Part shown: positions 46,060-56,254 of the stretch, piece by piece
How positions within the stretch are numbered: the stretch's first letter is position 1
Layout: each line of letters begins with the position of its first letter
Assembly: GCF_001318295.1 (NCBI RefSeq)
Contig: NZ_CP012665.1
Coordinates: 248,001 to 312,000 of the forward strand
Direction: 5' to 3'
DNA length: 64,000 bases
From: Candidatus Xiphinematobacter sp. Idaho Grape
GTDB lineage: Bacteria > Verrucomicrobiota > Verrucomicrobiia > Chthoniobacterales > Xiphinematobacteraceae
Translations under genes and position numbers: made by a program
The notes under the pieces: model-generated
Told to the model about the DNA's origin: nothing
Database searches by the model: none
Seen by the model: the letters and a program-made list of their open reading frames with translations, nothing else

Positions 46060-47280
46060 TTAGTTTTTTTCCAAATTAAAGGCACTATGAACAAGGCAAG
46101 CAGCTTTTGCAGCAAGTTCTTCGTCAATAATCACGGCAATTTTAATCTCAGATGTTGAAATCATCTGAATATTAATGCTGCCTTGACTGAGGCTCTCGAA
46201 GAGCTTCGCAGCGACTCCTGAATGACTACGCATGCCAATTCCCACCACGCTAAGCTTGGCAATCCCATCGTGCTTGACGATTTTTCCAGCTCCAATCGAT
46301 GATGCCGCAGACTCAAGTGCAGGTCCAATTTTCTCTAGATCTTCCTTGTTCATTGTAAATGAGATATCAGTTGTACCGGCTACGGAGACATTTTGTATGA
46401 TTATATCCACGACTATATTGGTTGCAGCTAACGTGTGAAAAATATGAGACGCACTTCCAGGACAGTCAGGAACCTGGCAAATAGTCACTTTAGCTTGATT
46501 CTTTTCTATGCTGATTCCCCGGACAACGACATCTTCCATACCAGCTGTCTCTTCCTTCACGATAGTTCCTCGGTTGTTGTTTAGACTGCTTCGCACTTCG
46601 AATGGGACGTTAAATTTCTTGGCAAATTCTACGGATCGTGATTGCATGACCTTGGAGCCGGAGCTAGCCATTTCTAACAGTTCGTCGTAGGAGATGACCC
46701 CGATTTTCTGTGCCTCGGAGACAATACGTGGGTCACATGTAAAAACTCCATCCACGTCGGTGTAAATTTCACAGTTGTCTGCCTTGAGTGCACTAGAAAT
46801 AGCGATAGCTGTTAGGTCGGATCCGCCGCGCCCAAGTGTCGTAATTTGACCGGAAGGAGTTTGTCCCTGAAAGCCGGCTATAATGACGATGGTGTCTCTT
46901 TGAAGGTATTCGTGGATTTGGTTGTGAGGGAGGATGTCGTAAATCCTTGCCCTGGTATGGATGCTGTCTGTGACAATGCCTGCTTGCCAGCCCGTTAGTG
47001 GTACAGCATTCCCGCCTATAGCGTTGATTGCCATAGCTGTGAGCGCAGTAGCGACTTGTTCTCCTGTGGCAAGTAGGGCGTCCATCTCTCGTCCCGTTGG
47101 GTAACCAGTAATCTCCCTAGCTAGTTGAATCAGAGAATTAGTCGCTCCGGACATAGCAGAAACTACGGCTACAACGGAATGGGGGGTGCGCTGAGTCTCT
47201 AGAATATGGCGGGCAACCTTTTTGATGCGTTGCGGAGTACTGACAGAAGTGCCCCCGTATTTTTGAACGATGAGAGACAT
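46060..47280 (-). CDS. lysC: aspartate kinase
   Basis: First step of the aspartate family (Lys, Thr, Met). 406 residues: VQKYGGTSVSTPQRI, LGRGGSDLTAIAISSAL, EIYTDVDGVFTCDPRIV, then two C-terminal ACT domains (about 265-400; GMRSHSGVAAKLFESLSQGS) for allosteric control. Monofunctional. Start 11 bp after the thrC stop. Confidence 0.96.
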   Translation of the reverse strand: MSLIVQKYGGTSVSTPQRIKKVARHILETQRTPHSVVAVVSAMSGATNSLIQLAREITGYPTGREMDALLATGEQVATALTAMAINAIGGNAVPLTGWQAGIVTDSIHTRARIYDILPHNQIHEYLQRDTIVIIAGFQGQTPSGQITTLGRGGSDLTAIAISSALKADNCEIYTDVDGVFTCDPRIVSEAQKIGVISYDELLEMASSGSKVMQSRSVEFAKKFNVPFEVRSSLNNNRGTIVKEETAGMEDVVVRGISIEKNQAKVTICQVPDCPGSASHIFHTLAATNIVVDIIIQNVSVAGTTDISFTMNKEDLEKIGPALESAASSIGAGKIVKHDGIAKLSVVGIGMRSHSGVAAKLFESLSQGSINIQMISTSEIKIAVIIDEELAAKAACLVHSAFNLEKN

Positions 47281-47291
47281 AGAGTAAGTTT

Positions 47292-48386
47292 CTACCCTAT
47301 CTCCAGAATGTTTCGAACTGAATCCACTGTAGCGTCAGACTCAATAGGGCACATGCCAGTTCCTGCCGGGGTGTTAAGATCTTTCAGACCATGCCCGGTT
47401 ACTGTGCAGACAATGCGAGCACCTTCCTTCAGTCTCCGGATAATGGGCAGTTCTGAATGTTTAGAAACACACTTAAGCAACCCGGCAATGGAAGCAGCAC
47501 TTGCAGGCTCTACGAAAATCCCCTCCTTCCTGGCAAGCTGAACTTGTGCAGAGAGAATCTCCATATCGGTGACTGCGTCTACGAATCCATGAGATTGATT
47601 AAGAGCAGAAGCAGCCAACCTCCAACTAGCGGGGTTACCAATCCGAATGGCAGAGGCAATAGTGTCAGGATCCTGTACAATATGCCCGAAGACTAGCGGA
47701 GCAGCACCTAGAGCCTGAAAGCCAATCATTTTGGGGAGGATGCTGCATTTTCCGCAAGTAAAGTATTCACGATAGCCACGCCAATAGGCCGTAATGTTTC
47801 CGGCATTGCCAATCGGCAAAAAGTGAAAGTCTGGCGCCTCTCCCAGTTCGTCTACAACCTCGAAAGCGGCAGTTTTCTGCCCCTCGATACGTAATGGATT
47901 AATTGAGTTAACAATTTCTACCTTGGGATCTTTGGAAAGTTGTCGGACGATACTTAGGGCATCGTCAAAATTGCCATGCAAGGAAATGATTTTTGCTCCG
48001 TAAAGGAATGCCTGGAGCAGCTTACCAGTAGCTATTTTCCCATAAGGCAAGAGGACAGCGCAGGAAATTCCAGCATGAGCTGCATAGGCAGCAGCAGCTG
48101 CAGAAGTATTCCCTGTGGAAGCACAGACCACAAGCCGAACATGGCGCTCTACCGCCTTTGAAATAGCAACCGTCATCCCTCGATCCTTAAAAGATCCTGT
48201 TGGGTTGAGCCCTTCACACTTAATATATACCTCACTTCCTTCTCCAATGGACTTACTCAGCCAGGAAGAATATACCAACGGGGTTGATCCCTCACCTAGG
48301 GATACTACTGGAGTGGAGGCCTTCAGTGGCAACATATCCCGATATCGGTTAATGATCCCATTATCTTGCCAAGTGGACTTCTTCAT
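47292..48386 (-). CDS. thrC: threonine synthase
   Basis: PLP enzyme forming threonine from O-phosphohomoserine. 364 residues from ATG 48386 (longer frame to 48449 overlaps hom). PLP lysine in PTGSFKDRGMTVA, CASTGNTSAAAAAYAAHAG, LPIGNAGNITAYWRGY. Starts 1 bp after the hom stop. Confidence 0.95.
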   Translation of the reverse strand: MKKSTWQDNGIINRYRDMLPLKASTPVVSLGEGSTPLVYSSWLSKSIGEGSEVYIKCEGLNPTGSFKDRGMTVAISKAVERHVRLVVCASTGNTSAAAAAYAAHAGISCAVLLPYGKIATGKLLQAFLYGAKIISLHGNFDDALSIVRQLSKDPKVEIVNSINPLRIEGQKTAAFEVVDELGEAPDFHFLPIGNAGNITAYWRGYREYFTCGKCSILPKMIGFQALGAAPLVFGHIVQDPDTIASAIRIGNPASWRLAASALNQSHGFVDAVTDMEILSAQVQLARKEGIFVEPASAASIAGLLKCVSKHSELPIIRRLKEGARIVCTVTGHGLKDLNTPAGTGMCPIESDATVDSVRNILEIG

Positions 48387-48387
48387 T

Positions 48388-49680
48388 TCATACAAAATGC
48401 TCAACGCGCAGTAGCACCGGTTTTTCTCTAACACACGGCAATACAGCAATTTGCCGAATTGCCTTTCTGGTTACCCCCACTACCGCTTTTTGGAGCATAA
48501 GCACCAGAGAGATCTGATGGCCATCTTGCCCTCCTGATTGGACGAGAGACATAATTCCGATTTTTGCATCCCCAAGAATGCTAGCGATCTGAGTAAGAAC
48601 CTTTGGCTGACTGTTAACCACTAATCGTAAGTAGAATGGGGCCAGGCAGGAGTCGGGGTTTTTGATGCGGCCATAGAGATTGTGAGGGCCAGGGCTGCCA
48701 TAGGTAGGGGAAGAAAGACTAAGCGCAGCCTCTGCTAGATTTCCTAGCACGGCACTTGCAGTGGGGGACTCCCCTGCCCCCCGGCCGTAAAAGAGGCTCT
48801 CACCGACCATATCCCCTCGGACAAGAATTGCGTTAAAGACACCATTAACGGATGCAAGAATATGGGATGCTGGGATTAAAACCGGACCTACCGAGATCTC
48901 AATTTCCCGATCTGGGTGCGAACGGATAGAGGAAAGCAGCTTGATCCTGTAGCCTAATTGGCGGGCAAACCGAATGTCAAGGTTGCTGAAAGTTTCAATC
49001 CCTTCCACCTTGATGTCACAAGTACCCACCCAAAACCCATGGGCAAGAGAAGCTAACAAGATAGTTTTATGAGCAGCATCCCACCCATTAAGGTCCAAGG
49101 AGGGATCAGCTTCAGCGAAACCGCGAGATTGTGCTTCGCGAAGAGCTTGATGAAAATCCATCTCAGATTCTGTCATCCGGCTTAAAATGTAGTTGCTGGT
49201 CCCATTGAGAATTCCGTATATGGACTCAAAGCGATTGCCAATAAAGGCCTCTCGAATGGACTTGATAATTGGTACTCCGCCAGCGACAGCCGCTTCGTAA
49301 AAGACAGGCATGTTAGCGGACCGAGATAGTTCGAAGATCTCAGCGCCATGTTCAGCCAGCAAAGCTTTGTTTCCAGTGACAACTAGCTTTCTTGCAGCAA
49401 AAGCAGACCGGAGGAGAGCAAGAGGTTCCACAGTACCTCCCATTAGTTCAACGATAATGGAGATTTTAGGATCTGTCATTAAATCCTGCCATCTAGTGGT
49501 TACTATCTCTAGGGGAGCAGGAAGGGGTCGGCTTTTGGTGGGATCACGCAGAGCGATGCGCCGTATCTCAAAGTGCGTACCAGTCCGCTGTGCAAGTAAG
49601 TCACCATTTTGTTTGAGTGCCCGGAAAACCCCTGCACCAACGGTTCCAAACCCAGCTAGTCCTATGCCAACGGATACCAT
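48388..49680 (-). CDS. hom: homoserine dehydrogenase
   Basis: NAD(P)-dependent reduction of aspartate semialdehyde to homoserine. 430 residues: GLAGFGTVGAGVFRALKQN dinucleotide fold, VTGNKALLAEHGAE, AVAGGVPIIKSIRE, GILNGTSNYILSRM, then a C-terminal ACT-like regulatory domain. First gene of hom-thrC-lysC. Confidence 0.96.
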   Translation of the reverse strand: MVSVGIGLAGFGTVGAGVFRALKQNGDLLAQRTGTHFEIRRIALRDPTKSRPLPAPLEIVTTRWQDLMTDPKISIIVELMGGTVEPLALLRSAFAARKLVVTGNKALLAEHGAEIFELSRSANMPVFYEAAVAGGVPIIKSIREAFIGNRFESIYGILNGTSNYILSRMTESEMDFHQALREAQSRGFAEADPSLDLNGWDAAHKTILLASLAHGFWVGTCDIKVEGIETFSNLDIRFARQLGYRIKLLSSIRSHPDREIEISVGPVLIPASHILASVNGVFNAILVRGDMVGESLFYGRGAGESPTASAVLGNLAEAALSLSSPTYGSPGPHNLYGRIKNPDSCLAPFYLRLVVNSQPKVLTQIASILGDAKIGIMSLVQSGGQDGHQISLVLMLQKAVVGVTRKAIRQIAVLPCVREKPVLLRVEHFV

Positions 49681-50156
49681 AAAGTCAGCCTGTGATACTT
49701 ACCAGACTCGCATAGTGCACGCCCAGAGACTCTGAAAGAGTACCCTTACAAAGCCACGAGTTGGTACTTAACAGGTACAGTAACATGTGATGGACGGAGA
49801 TATTACGGCTTGCTCCGCCGCCGTAGCTCAGTAAGGCACATACCCTTCCAGCCCACTCAGCGTGGCCTCATCTTCCAAAGATACCAGGAGTGCTGCAAGA
49901 CTTATTGCTAGAAGAGTCGAAATAGGATAGGTATGGGAACCTCTCAAGGGAGGACAGTTTCTGGATAAAAGTAAAGAGCCATCTCCCATCGAGGGGCTGC
50001 CCTTACTGTATACCTCTTCAAGAACTCTTTGAGAGTCCCGCCAGACGTGTATTAATTACTACGCTCTAGCACACCTAGGCATAAACACTCCGCCAGAAAT
50101 CTAGTGTTAAACAGTGGGCTAAGCTGTGTCACAACAACTACCTGTCCTGCCTGATA
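49681..50156 (+). other. gene-free interval with a tRNA relic
   Basis: About 475 bases between divergent hom and polX. No open frame of note. It contains a tRNA-Gly-like 5' half at 49817-49854. The rest shows no recognised structure. Confidence 0.6.
49817..49854 (+). pseudogene. probable tRNA-Gly relic (TCC-like anticodon region)
   Basis: GCCGCCGTAGCTCAGT is a typical tRNA 5' half (acceptor, T8-A9, D-stem and loop start). It is followed by ACCCTTCCA, the anticodon-arm 5' side expected for a Gly(TCC) tRNA, but with D-loop bases missing. The 3' half does not continue: no pairing anticodon strand and no TTCGA-type T-loop within 60 bases. Reads as a decayed or truncated copy. Confidence 0.4.
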
Positions 50157-51914
50157 ATGCCTTCTAAATCACTAACTAATAAAGATTATTGCCGTATACT
50201 TAATGATATTGCACTTCTTCTAGAACTTAAGGGAGAGAAGAACCCCTTCAAGATAAGAGCTTATTTGCGTGCCTCTAAGATGTTATCTATGGTTCCTTGG
50301 AAGCTTGCTGAGGCTACTAGCGAACAGGTAAAGGCGATTGAAGGAATAGGAAAATCCATTGCCGAAAAAATATCTGAGCTCACACAAACGGGTCATCTTA
50401 AGTTCTACGAAGAGCTGTGCGGGGAACTTCCTCAGGATATCCTTACACTCCTTAGCATTCCTGGACTTGGTGTTAGAAAGGTCAAAGTTCTCTATGAGGG
50501 ATTGGGAGTAACTTCCATTACTTCTTTAGAGAAAGTGTGCCGAGAGGGAAAGCTCATATCTCTTCCCGGGTTTGGAAGAAAAACTTCCAAAAATCTGTTG
50601 CGATCCTTGGAGGACAAGCGTCGGAATGCTGGGAAATTTTTATTAGTGCAGGTGTTACCCTTGGCTGTGGGATTGGTTGAGGAATTAAAGAGATTGAGTG
50701 AAGTTTCACTGGTTGCCTATGCAGGAAGCATACGCCGAGGTAAGGATATTGTTCATGACATTGATCTTGTAGTGGCTGGAAAAGCCAGCAGGGGGATCCT
50801 GTCTTCTTTCTTACTTCATCCATGGGTGGAGAGCGTCTTAGCTAAGGGGGTTACCAAGTGTACCGTTCGACTCAGGACGGGTATTCCTTGCGACTTACGT
50901 GTGGTGACGGAAAAAGAATATCCGTTTGCTCTAGCCTATTTTACAGGCAGTAGGGAGCACAACATAAGATTACGCTCGCTAGCCTTGAAGAATGGGTGGT
51001 CTCTCAACGAATATGGTTTTACCCCTGCAGAGAAACGCGTCCGGAAACAAGCAGTCCCTAGTGTGGATGATGAGGCGGGCATTTATCAAGCTTTAGGCCT
51101 ACAGTTTATTCCGCCAGAATTAAGAGAAGATCACGGAGAATTTGCTGCCGCAGCAGCAAAGAACATCCCTCCCTTAGTGAAAATGGAAGACCTCAAGGGA
51201 ACCTTCCATTGTCACACTACTGATAGCGACGGATACGACTCTCTAGAAAGAGTGGCCGAAGCAGGCATGAAGCTTGGCTTTCAGTATCTGGGAATTTCTG
51301 ATCACAGTAAAAGCTTAGTGCAAGCAAATGGCCTCAACGAGAGGGCCCTTATGGAGCAGTGTAAGACAATCTCACAGCTGAATGCTACCTATGAGAGGTT
51401 TCATCTTTTTTCTGGGATAGAGTGCGATATCCTGAAAGACGGCAGGCTTGATTTTTCAGATGAAGTGCTCGCATCCTTAGATTACACCATAGCCTCTGTC
51501 CACACTTCCTTCTCATTATCAGCGGCAGCAATGACGCGCCGTATAATCCGAGCGCTGTCTAACCCATATGTCACTGTACTCGGCCATTTGACCGGTCGTC
51601 TGCTCCTCAGGAGATTGCCTTACCAAGTTGACATCCCGGCGGTAATTGAAGCTGCAGCATCGGCGGGCACATGGATCGAGCTCAACGCCAATCCAAACCG
51701 TCTAGATATGGAGTATAGCTGGTGGCCACTTGCTCGCGAGAAAAAGGTGAAGTGCGTAATCAATCCAGATGCTCACTCAGCGAGAGATATCCAAGATGTG
51801 TCTTTTGGAGTTTGTAGCGCTCGCAGAGGAGGGCTCACTCCACGAGATGTGATGAATTGCCTAACATCTTCCGAGATAGCGATCGCCCTCCAAGCTAAGC
51901 GAGTAAAAGTTTAG
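50157..51914 (+). CDS. family X DNA polymerase with PHP domain (PolX)
   Basis: Repair polymerase with 3'-5' exonuclease-type PHP domain. 585 residues: helix-hairpin-helix repeats (IEGIGKSIAEKI, IPGLGVRKVKVLY, LPGFGRKTSKNLL), nucleotidyltransferase core AGSIRRGKDIVHDIDLVV with the catalytic D-x-D, and a PHP domain from about 345 (GTFHCHTTDSDGYDS, ISDHSKSL, SGIECDI, HTSFSLS, INPDAHS) with intact metal ligands. 3' end overlaps ilvC by 4 bp on the other strand. Confidence 0.94.
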   Translation: MPSKSLTNKDYCRILNDIALLLELKGEKNPFKIRAYLRASKMLSMVPWKLAEATSEQVKAIEGIGKSIAEKISELTQTGHLKFYEELCGELPQDILTLLSIPGLGVRKVKVLYEGLGVTSITSLEKVCREGKLISLPGFGRKTSKNLLRSLEDKRRNAGKFLLVQVLPLAVGLVEELKRLSEVSLVAYAGSIRRGKDIVHDIDLVVAGKASRGILSSFLLHPWVESVLAKGVTKCTVRLRTGIPCDLRVVTEKEYPFALAYFTGSREHNIRLRSLALKNGWSLNEYGFTPAEKRVRKQAVPSVDDEAGIYQALGLQFIPPELREDHGEFAAAAAKNIPPLVKMEDLKGTFHCHTTDSDGYDSLERVAEAGMKLGFQYLGISDHSKSLVQANGLNERALMEQCKTISQLNATYERFHLFSGIECDILKDGRLDFSDEVLASLDYTIASVHTSFSLSAAAMTRRIIRALSNPYVTVLGHLTGRLLLRRLPYQVDIPAVIEAAASAGTWIELNANPNRLDMEYSWWPLAREKKVKCVINPDAHSARDIQDVSFGVCSARRGGLTPRDVMNCLTSSEIAIALQAKRVKV

Positions 51915-52936
51915 TAAGATGCCTGCGTCCCTTTCGTGTTCCTCCTTTTAATCCACGGCATCAAAGAACGTAAACGGCTGCCTACCTTCTCGATAGGATG
52001 CTCTTCCCCAGCAGCTAATAAAGCCCTATATCTCCTGAGACCAGACTTATACTCATGAATCCAGTCGTTTGCGAATTTCCCATTTTGGATGTCTTTTAAA
52101 GCAGCTTGCATCCGCTCTTTCACAGATGTATCAATGATCTTGGGTCCGATAGTTATGTCGCCGTACTTTGCAGTCTCAGAGATCGAAAAACGCATCCCAC
52201 TAATCCCAGATTCATTAATAAGATCGACAATAAGCTTTAGTTCATGAAGAACTTCGAAGTAAGCCATTTCAGGTTGATAACCGGCCTCGACAAGGGTTTC
52301 GTATCCCTTTTGGATCAACGCAGAGACTCCACCGCAAAGCACCGTCTGCTCGCCAAATAGATCAGTCTCTGTCTCCTCCTTAAAGGTTGTCTCAAAAACG
52401 CCGGCTCTGGTACTACCAATGCCTTTCGCCCAAGCAAGCGCCACACTCCTGGCGTGCTTGCTGGGATCCTGGTAGACAGCAATGAGTGCGGGTACTCCCT
52501 TCCCTTCCACAAACAACTGTCGGACAAGATGACCTGGACCCTTGGGAGCAACCATAACGATATCCATGTTTTCCTCTGGAACAATAGTACGAAAATGAAT
52601 GGCGAAACCATGGCTAAAAAGCAGCGTCTTGTGCGAATTCAGATGAGGAGAAATATCTTTTTCATAAACATCCGCGATCTTTAGATCGGGTACAGCAATA
52701 AATAGGATATCAGCTTTTCGTACAGCTTCTGCAGTGTCGCATACCTCAAACCCGAAGTCTTTCGCTACAACGCGGCTTCTGCTTTCGGGGTAGAGACCAA
52801 TAATGACACGGATTCCGCCTTCCTTAAGATTGAGCGCATGGGCATGCCCCTGGGATCCAAATCCAATTACAGCAACAGTCCTATCGGAGAGCACCTGTAG
52901 GTCTGCATCTTTTTCAGTGTATATCTTGGCTGACAT
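51911..52936 (-). CDS. ilvC: ketol-acid reductoisomerase, class I
   Basis: Second step of Ile/Val synthesis. 341 residues from ATG 52936: VIGFGSQGHAHALNLKEGG dinucleotide motif, the cofactor loop YPESRSR (suggesting NADPH), KGPGHLVRQLFVEGKG, then SDTAEYG-type SETAKYGDI. Follows ilvN with 32 bp between. The catalytic subunit ilvB is not adjacent and must be elsewhere. Confidence 0.96.
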   Translation of the reverse strand: MSAKIYTEKDADLQVLSDRTVAVIGFGSQGHAHALNLKEGGIRVIIGLYPESRSRVVAKDFGFEVCDTAEAVRKADILFIAVPDLKIADVYEKDISPHLNSHKTLLFSHGFAIHFRTIVPEENMDIVMVAPKGPGHLVRQLFVEGKGVPALIAVYQDPSKHARSVALAWAKGIGSTRAGVFETTFKEETETDLFGEQTVLCGGVSALIQKGYETLVEAGYQPEMAYFEVLHELKLIVDLINESGISGMRFSISETAKYGDITIGPKIIDTSVKERMQAALKDIQNGKFANDWIHEYKSGLRRYRALLAAGEEHPIEKVGSRLRSLMPWIKRRNTKGTQASY

Positions 52937-52968
52937 ATTGGGAAGTTTAACCAAAAGAGACGCTCTCC

Positions 52969-53445
52969 TCAAGGAGAACGAGGAAGGGCCACTTTACCGG
53001 TTCGAACAAGATCTTCAATTCTAAAATCCTCCATAAGACTGAGAAACTTGGCAATTTTATTTTCCGACCCGGTAAGCTCGATGGTGAGTTCAGTGGGATG
53101 CACGCCTACAACCTTTGCACGAAAAGCTTCACAGATTTGTATCAACTCCGCACGGGTTCCAGGACCTGCACACACACGCAAAAGCACCAACTCTCGGTCT
53201 ATGTATTCCCCACCTCGATGATCCTTAACGCTAATGACGTCCACTAATTTCTCTAGATGATGGGTAACCTGCTCTAATGTCTTGTTGTCCCCACGAACAG
53301 CAATGGTCATACAGGAGGTAGAAGAATCTCTAGTAGGACTGACATTAAGGGCATCGATGTTAAAGCCGCGCCCGCTAAACATCCCTACAACCCGGCTGAG
53401 CACTCCAAATCTGTTTTCGACAACTACTGTAATAGTGTGACACAT
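52969..53445 (-). CDS. ilvN: acetolactate synthase small (regulatory) subunit
   Basis: 158 residues from ATG 53445 (MCHTITVVVENRFGVLSRV; the longer frame to 53676 is not family-like). N-terminal ACT domain with NRFGVLSRVVGMFSGRGFNI, second domain ending LVRTGKVALPRSP. Valine-sensing partner of IlvB. Forms an operon with ilvC. Confidence 0.95.
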   Translation of the reverse strand: MCHTITVVVENRFGVLSRVVGMFSGRGFNIDALNVSPTRDSSTSCMTIAVRGDNKTLEQVTHHLEKLVDVISVKDHRGGEYIDRELVLLRVCAGPGTRAELIQICEAFRAKVVGVHPTELTIELTGSENKIAKFLSLMEDFRIEDLVRTGKVALPRSP

Positions 53446-53865
53446 GTTCGAGCAAACCCCTACTCTTACTGTAAACACATGATTCGTCAAACCGAAAGCT
53501 GAGTTACAGACATAAGGGAGGACTAGTGTAAAACATGGTCGTGGTATATATCTTTTCCTTGCAGAGTCTTGCAAAGGGCGCTGATCTAGGAGGATCTCTT
53601 GGCTCTTGAAAGGTCCCCTGAAGGGATAGAACAAAAAGTGCTCGCGTCCATGCAGGAGGCCACAATGGGTAAACAAGCAAGCTCTCCATCCCCATTTTGT
53701 CGGTGGAAGATCAAATTTTGCTGCAGAAAAAGACCTTGGGAAAGGAGAGGGGGGCGCTCAGATCGCTTCTATTTTTCTTGAAAGATGTGTGCAGGGTATG
53801 AGACCTTCCCCCTTTCGGCCACGGGTTCTGTCTATACTCGGTGGATTGGATGATCAACTTGCCGC
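53446..53865 (+). other. gene-free divergent interval
   Basis: About 420 bases between ilvN and gnd. The minus frame open to 53676 and the plus frame 53599-53781 look random. No attenuator-like Leu/Val/Ile leader peptide was seen before ilvN. Confidence 0.5.
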
Positions 53866-55272
53866 ATGAGTAACAGTGATATTGGATTAATTGGCCTTGC
53901 TGTCATGGGACAGAATCTCGCTCTCAACCTAGAAAGCAAGGGGTTTCTCGTCAGTGTGTTCAACCGCACCCAAGAAGTCACTAAGCGCTTTGCTGAGGGT
54001 CGTGCGAAAGGGGGGAAGATTCTACCGACCTATTCCCTCGTTAGTTTTGTTCGATCATTAACAAGGCCACGTAAAATCGTAATTATGGTAAAGGCAGGTG
54101 TGGCTGTAGACACCACTATTAACCAATTAGTTCCCTTGTTGGAACCAGGAGACATCATTATTGATGGTGGTAATTCCCTTTGGACGGATACCCAGCGACG
54201 CGAAAAGGCGTTGCGCAGGGAGTCTATTCATTTTATCGGCTGCGGAATCTCTGGCGGTGAGGAGGGGGCTCTCAAGGGGCCTTCACTCATGCCGGGGGGT
54301 GCTCCAGACTCCTGGGAAGTAATCAGTCCAATTCTGCGGAGGATTGCGGCAGTTGTGGAATCTGAGCCCTGTTGTCTCTACATGGGCCCCGATGGGGCTG
54401 GGCACTATGTAAAGATGGTCCATAATGGTATCGAATATGGCGACATGCAGCTTATCTGCGAAGCTTACGCTATTCTTAAGGATGTACTAGGGCTTTCCAA
54501 TTTAGAGCTCCACGAGGTCTTTTCCAGGTGGAATAATGGGGAGTTGGACAGCTACCTAATTGGAATTACCGCCCAGATTCTTGATAAAATGGATCCGGAT
54601 ACCGGCAGGCCCATTGTGGAGGTTATTCTCGATAAGGCAGGACAGAAAGGGACAGGAAAGTGGGCGATTGCCAGTGCGGTTGACCAGGATGCTACTGCCA
54701 GCGTTCTGTATGCTGCGATAGAAGCGCGTATTCTTTCCTCCAAAAGGGAAGAACGCCTGGTTGCCTCCCGAGTTTTATCTGCTCCCCCACAAAGGCCATT
54801 TTCAGGTGACCGTGCAGGGCTGGCAAATGCAGTGGAGCATGCACTCTACGCCTCCAAGATTGTCAACTATGCACAGGGCATGGACCTCCTAGCAAAGGCC
54901 AGTGAGCACTACCGCTGGAATCTGAACTTTGGTAACATCGTTGCTGTGTGGCGTGGCGGTTGTATCATCCGGGCTCAGTTTCTCAACCGCATAAAACGGG
55001 CGTATGAGAATAAGCCCGACTTACGCAACTTGATGCTGGATCCATTTTTTTGTAGTGTCCTATCCAGAAGTCAGGAAGGTTGGCGCTCTGCTATCAGTGT
55101 GGCACTGCAGAACGGTGTCCCAGTTCCAGCATTCGGTGCAGGACTGGCCTACTACGACAGTTATCGTAGTCCTAACCTTCCAGCTAACCTTATCCAGGCT
55201 CAACGTGACTTCTTTGGAGCTCATACCTATGAACGCGTGGACAAGCCAGGTGTTTTTCACACCAAATGGTAG
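53866..55272 (+). CDS. gnd: 6-phosphogluconate dehydrogenase, decarboxylating
   Basis: Oxidative pentose-phosphate enzyme that makes NADPH and ribulose 5-phosphate. 468 residues: GLAVMGQNLALNLESKG, GCGISGGEEGALKGPSLMPGG, KMVHNGIEYGDMQLICEAY (catalytic Lys and Glu), QKGTGKWA, C-terminal AQRDFFGAHTYER. No zwf or pgl neighbour. Confidence 0.97.
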   Translation: MSNSDIGLIGLAVMGQNLALNLESKGFLVSVFNRTQEVTKRFAEGRAKGGKILPTYSLVSFVRSLTRPRKIVIMVKAGVAVDTTINQLVPLLEPGDIIIDGGNSLWTDTQRREKALRRESIHFIGCGISGGEEGALKGPSLMPGGAPDSWEVISPILRRIAAVVESEPCCLYMGPDGAGHYVKMVHNGIEYGDMQLICEAYAILKDVLGLSNLELHEVFSRWNNGELDSYLIGITAQILDKMDPDTGRPIVEVILDKAGQKGTGKWAIASAVDQDATASVLYAAIEARILSSKREERLVASRVLSAPPQRPFSGDRAGLANAVEHALYASKIVNYAQGMDLLAKASEHYRWNLNFGNIVAVWRGGCIIRAQFLNRIKRAYENKPDLRNLMLDPFFCSVLSRSQEGWRSAISVALQNGVPVPAFGAGLAYYDSYRSPNLPANLIQAQRDFFGAHTYERVDKPGVFHTKW

Positions 55273-55306
55273 GGCAAGCTTGCTGGGCAAAGCTTGCCTT
55301 GCTTTA
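55273..55306 (+). terminator. hairpin terminator after gnd
   Basis: GGCAAGCTT and AAGCTTGCC, 9-bp perfect arms with an 8-base loop, beginning one base past the gnd stop, then TTGCTTT. Plausible intrinsic terminator with a short interrupted T-run. Confidence 0.6.
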
Positions 55307-55408
55307 GGCTGTCCAAAAAAACATTACAAAAGGCAAGAAGCAAACACCCTGTAAACCTAGCCCCAGTACACTATCCTCAAGCTCAAGTTCTCAAAAGAAG
55401 TTCCGAGC

Positions 55409-55654
55409 CTATTTTTTCTCCACGCTTACTCGGCGACCGCCGCGATCAAAAAGAACCCTTCCGGAAGAGAGAGCAAAAATAGTGTGATCACGTCCTAGTC
55501 CCACGTTGTAGCCAGGGTGGAATTTGGTCCCACGTTGACGGACAATAATATTCCCAGCCTGGACGTTTTCCCCACCAAACCTCTTGATGCCGAGCCGCTT
55601 ACCACAGCTATCCCTGCCGTTCTTAACGCTCCCTTGTCCTCTCTTATGAGCCAT
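55409..55654 (-). CDS. rpmA: 50S ribosomal protein L27
   Basis: 81 residues. [21 protein letters not shown], then [38 protein letters not shown]. Overlaps the rplU end by 11 bp. No N-terminal cleaved extension as in Firmicutes. Confidence 0.97.
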   Translation of the reverse strand: MAHKRGQGSVKNGRDSCGKRLGIKRFGGENVQAGNIIVRQRGTKFHPGYNVGLGRDHTIFALSSGRVLFDRGGRRVSVEKK

Positions 55655-55985
55655 TACGTATCTCTCCCTCTAGCAAAGTAATCTCCAAGATTTTGAGACG
55701 GGTCATCCGTCTTCTATGCCCTACCGTGCGATGATACCCCTTCCGGCGTTTGAACTTATAGGCAGTAACCTTGCGACCCTTGTACTGCTCAACAACATCG
55801 GCCGTAACAGCAGCACCCGAAATCACGGGAGATCCTACAGCAACCTTGCCCCCCACTGCTGTCAAGAAAACCTTGTTGAAGACCACCTTTGATCCAGCCT
55901 CTACATCTAGACGCTCCACGTCAACACTCTCCCCCCGGGAGACACGGTATTGTTTGCCGCCGGTCTGGAAAATCGCATACGTCAT
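55644..55985 (-). CDS. rplU: 50S ribosomal protein L21
   Basis: 113 residues from ATG 55985: [45 protein letters not shown]. The frame continues to 56255 across the antisense of tRNA-Leu, which is not coding. First gene of rplU-rpmA. Confidence 0.96.
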   Translation of the reverse strand: MTYAIFQTGGKQYRVSRGESVDVERLDVEAGSKVVFNKVFLTAVGGKVAVGSPVISGAAVTADVVEQYKGRKVTAYKFKRRKGYHRTVGHRRRMTRLKILEITLLEGEIRNGS

Positions 55986-56172
55986 GATGAAAAACCACGC
56001 AGAAACCAGAGCTGAGGTCCCAGCACCAGCCGCCACGCCGGCACTGTGGACTATCCCTCCACTATATTCAAGAAAAATTTTGTCTTGCTGAGAGCTAGCC
56101 GGAATGGTGAGCTGATCCAGCGGTCTCATAGAGGCGAGCCTCCTTGGCGAGGAATGGTTTTCTGTGTCGTCT

Positions 56173-56254
56173 GCTCGGGTGGTGAAATTGGCAGACACGT
56201 ACGCTTGAGGGGCGTATGCTGTAAGGCATGCGGGTTCGAATCCCGTCCCGAGCA
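56173..56254 (+). tRNA. tRNA-Leu(GAG)
   Basis: 82 bases. Acceptor GCTCGGG/CCCGAGC, discriminator A; anticodon stem TACGC/GCGTA with loop TTGAGGG (anticodon GAG); variable arm TGCTGTAAGGCA; T-loop TTCGAAT. CCA not encoded. Confidence 0.96.
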
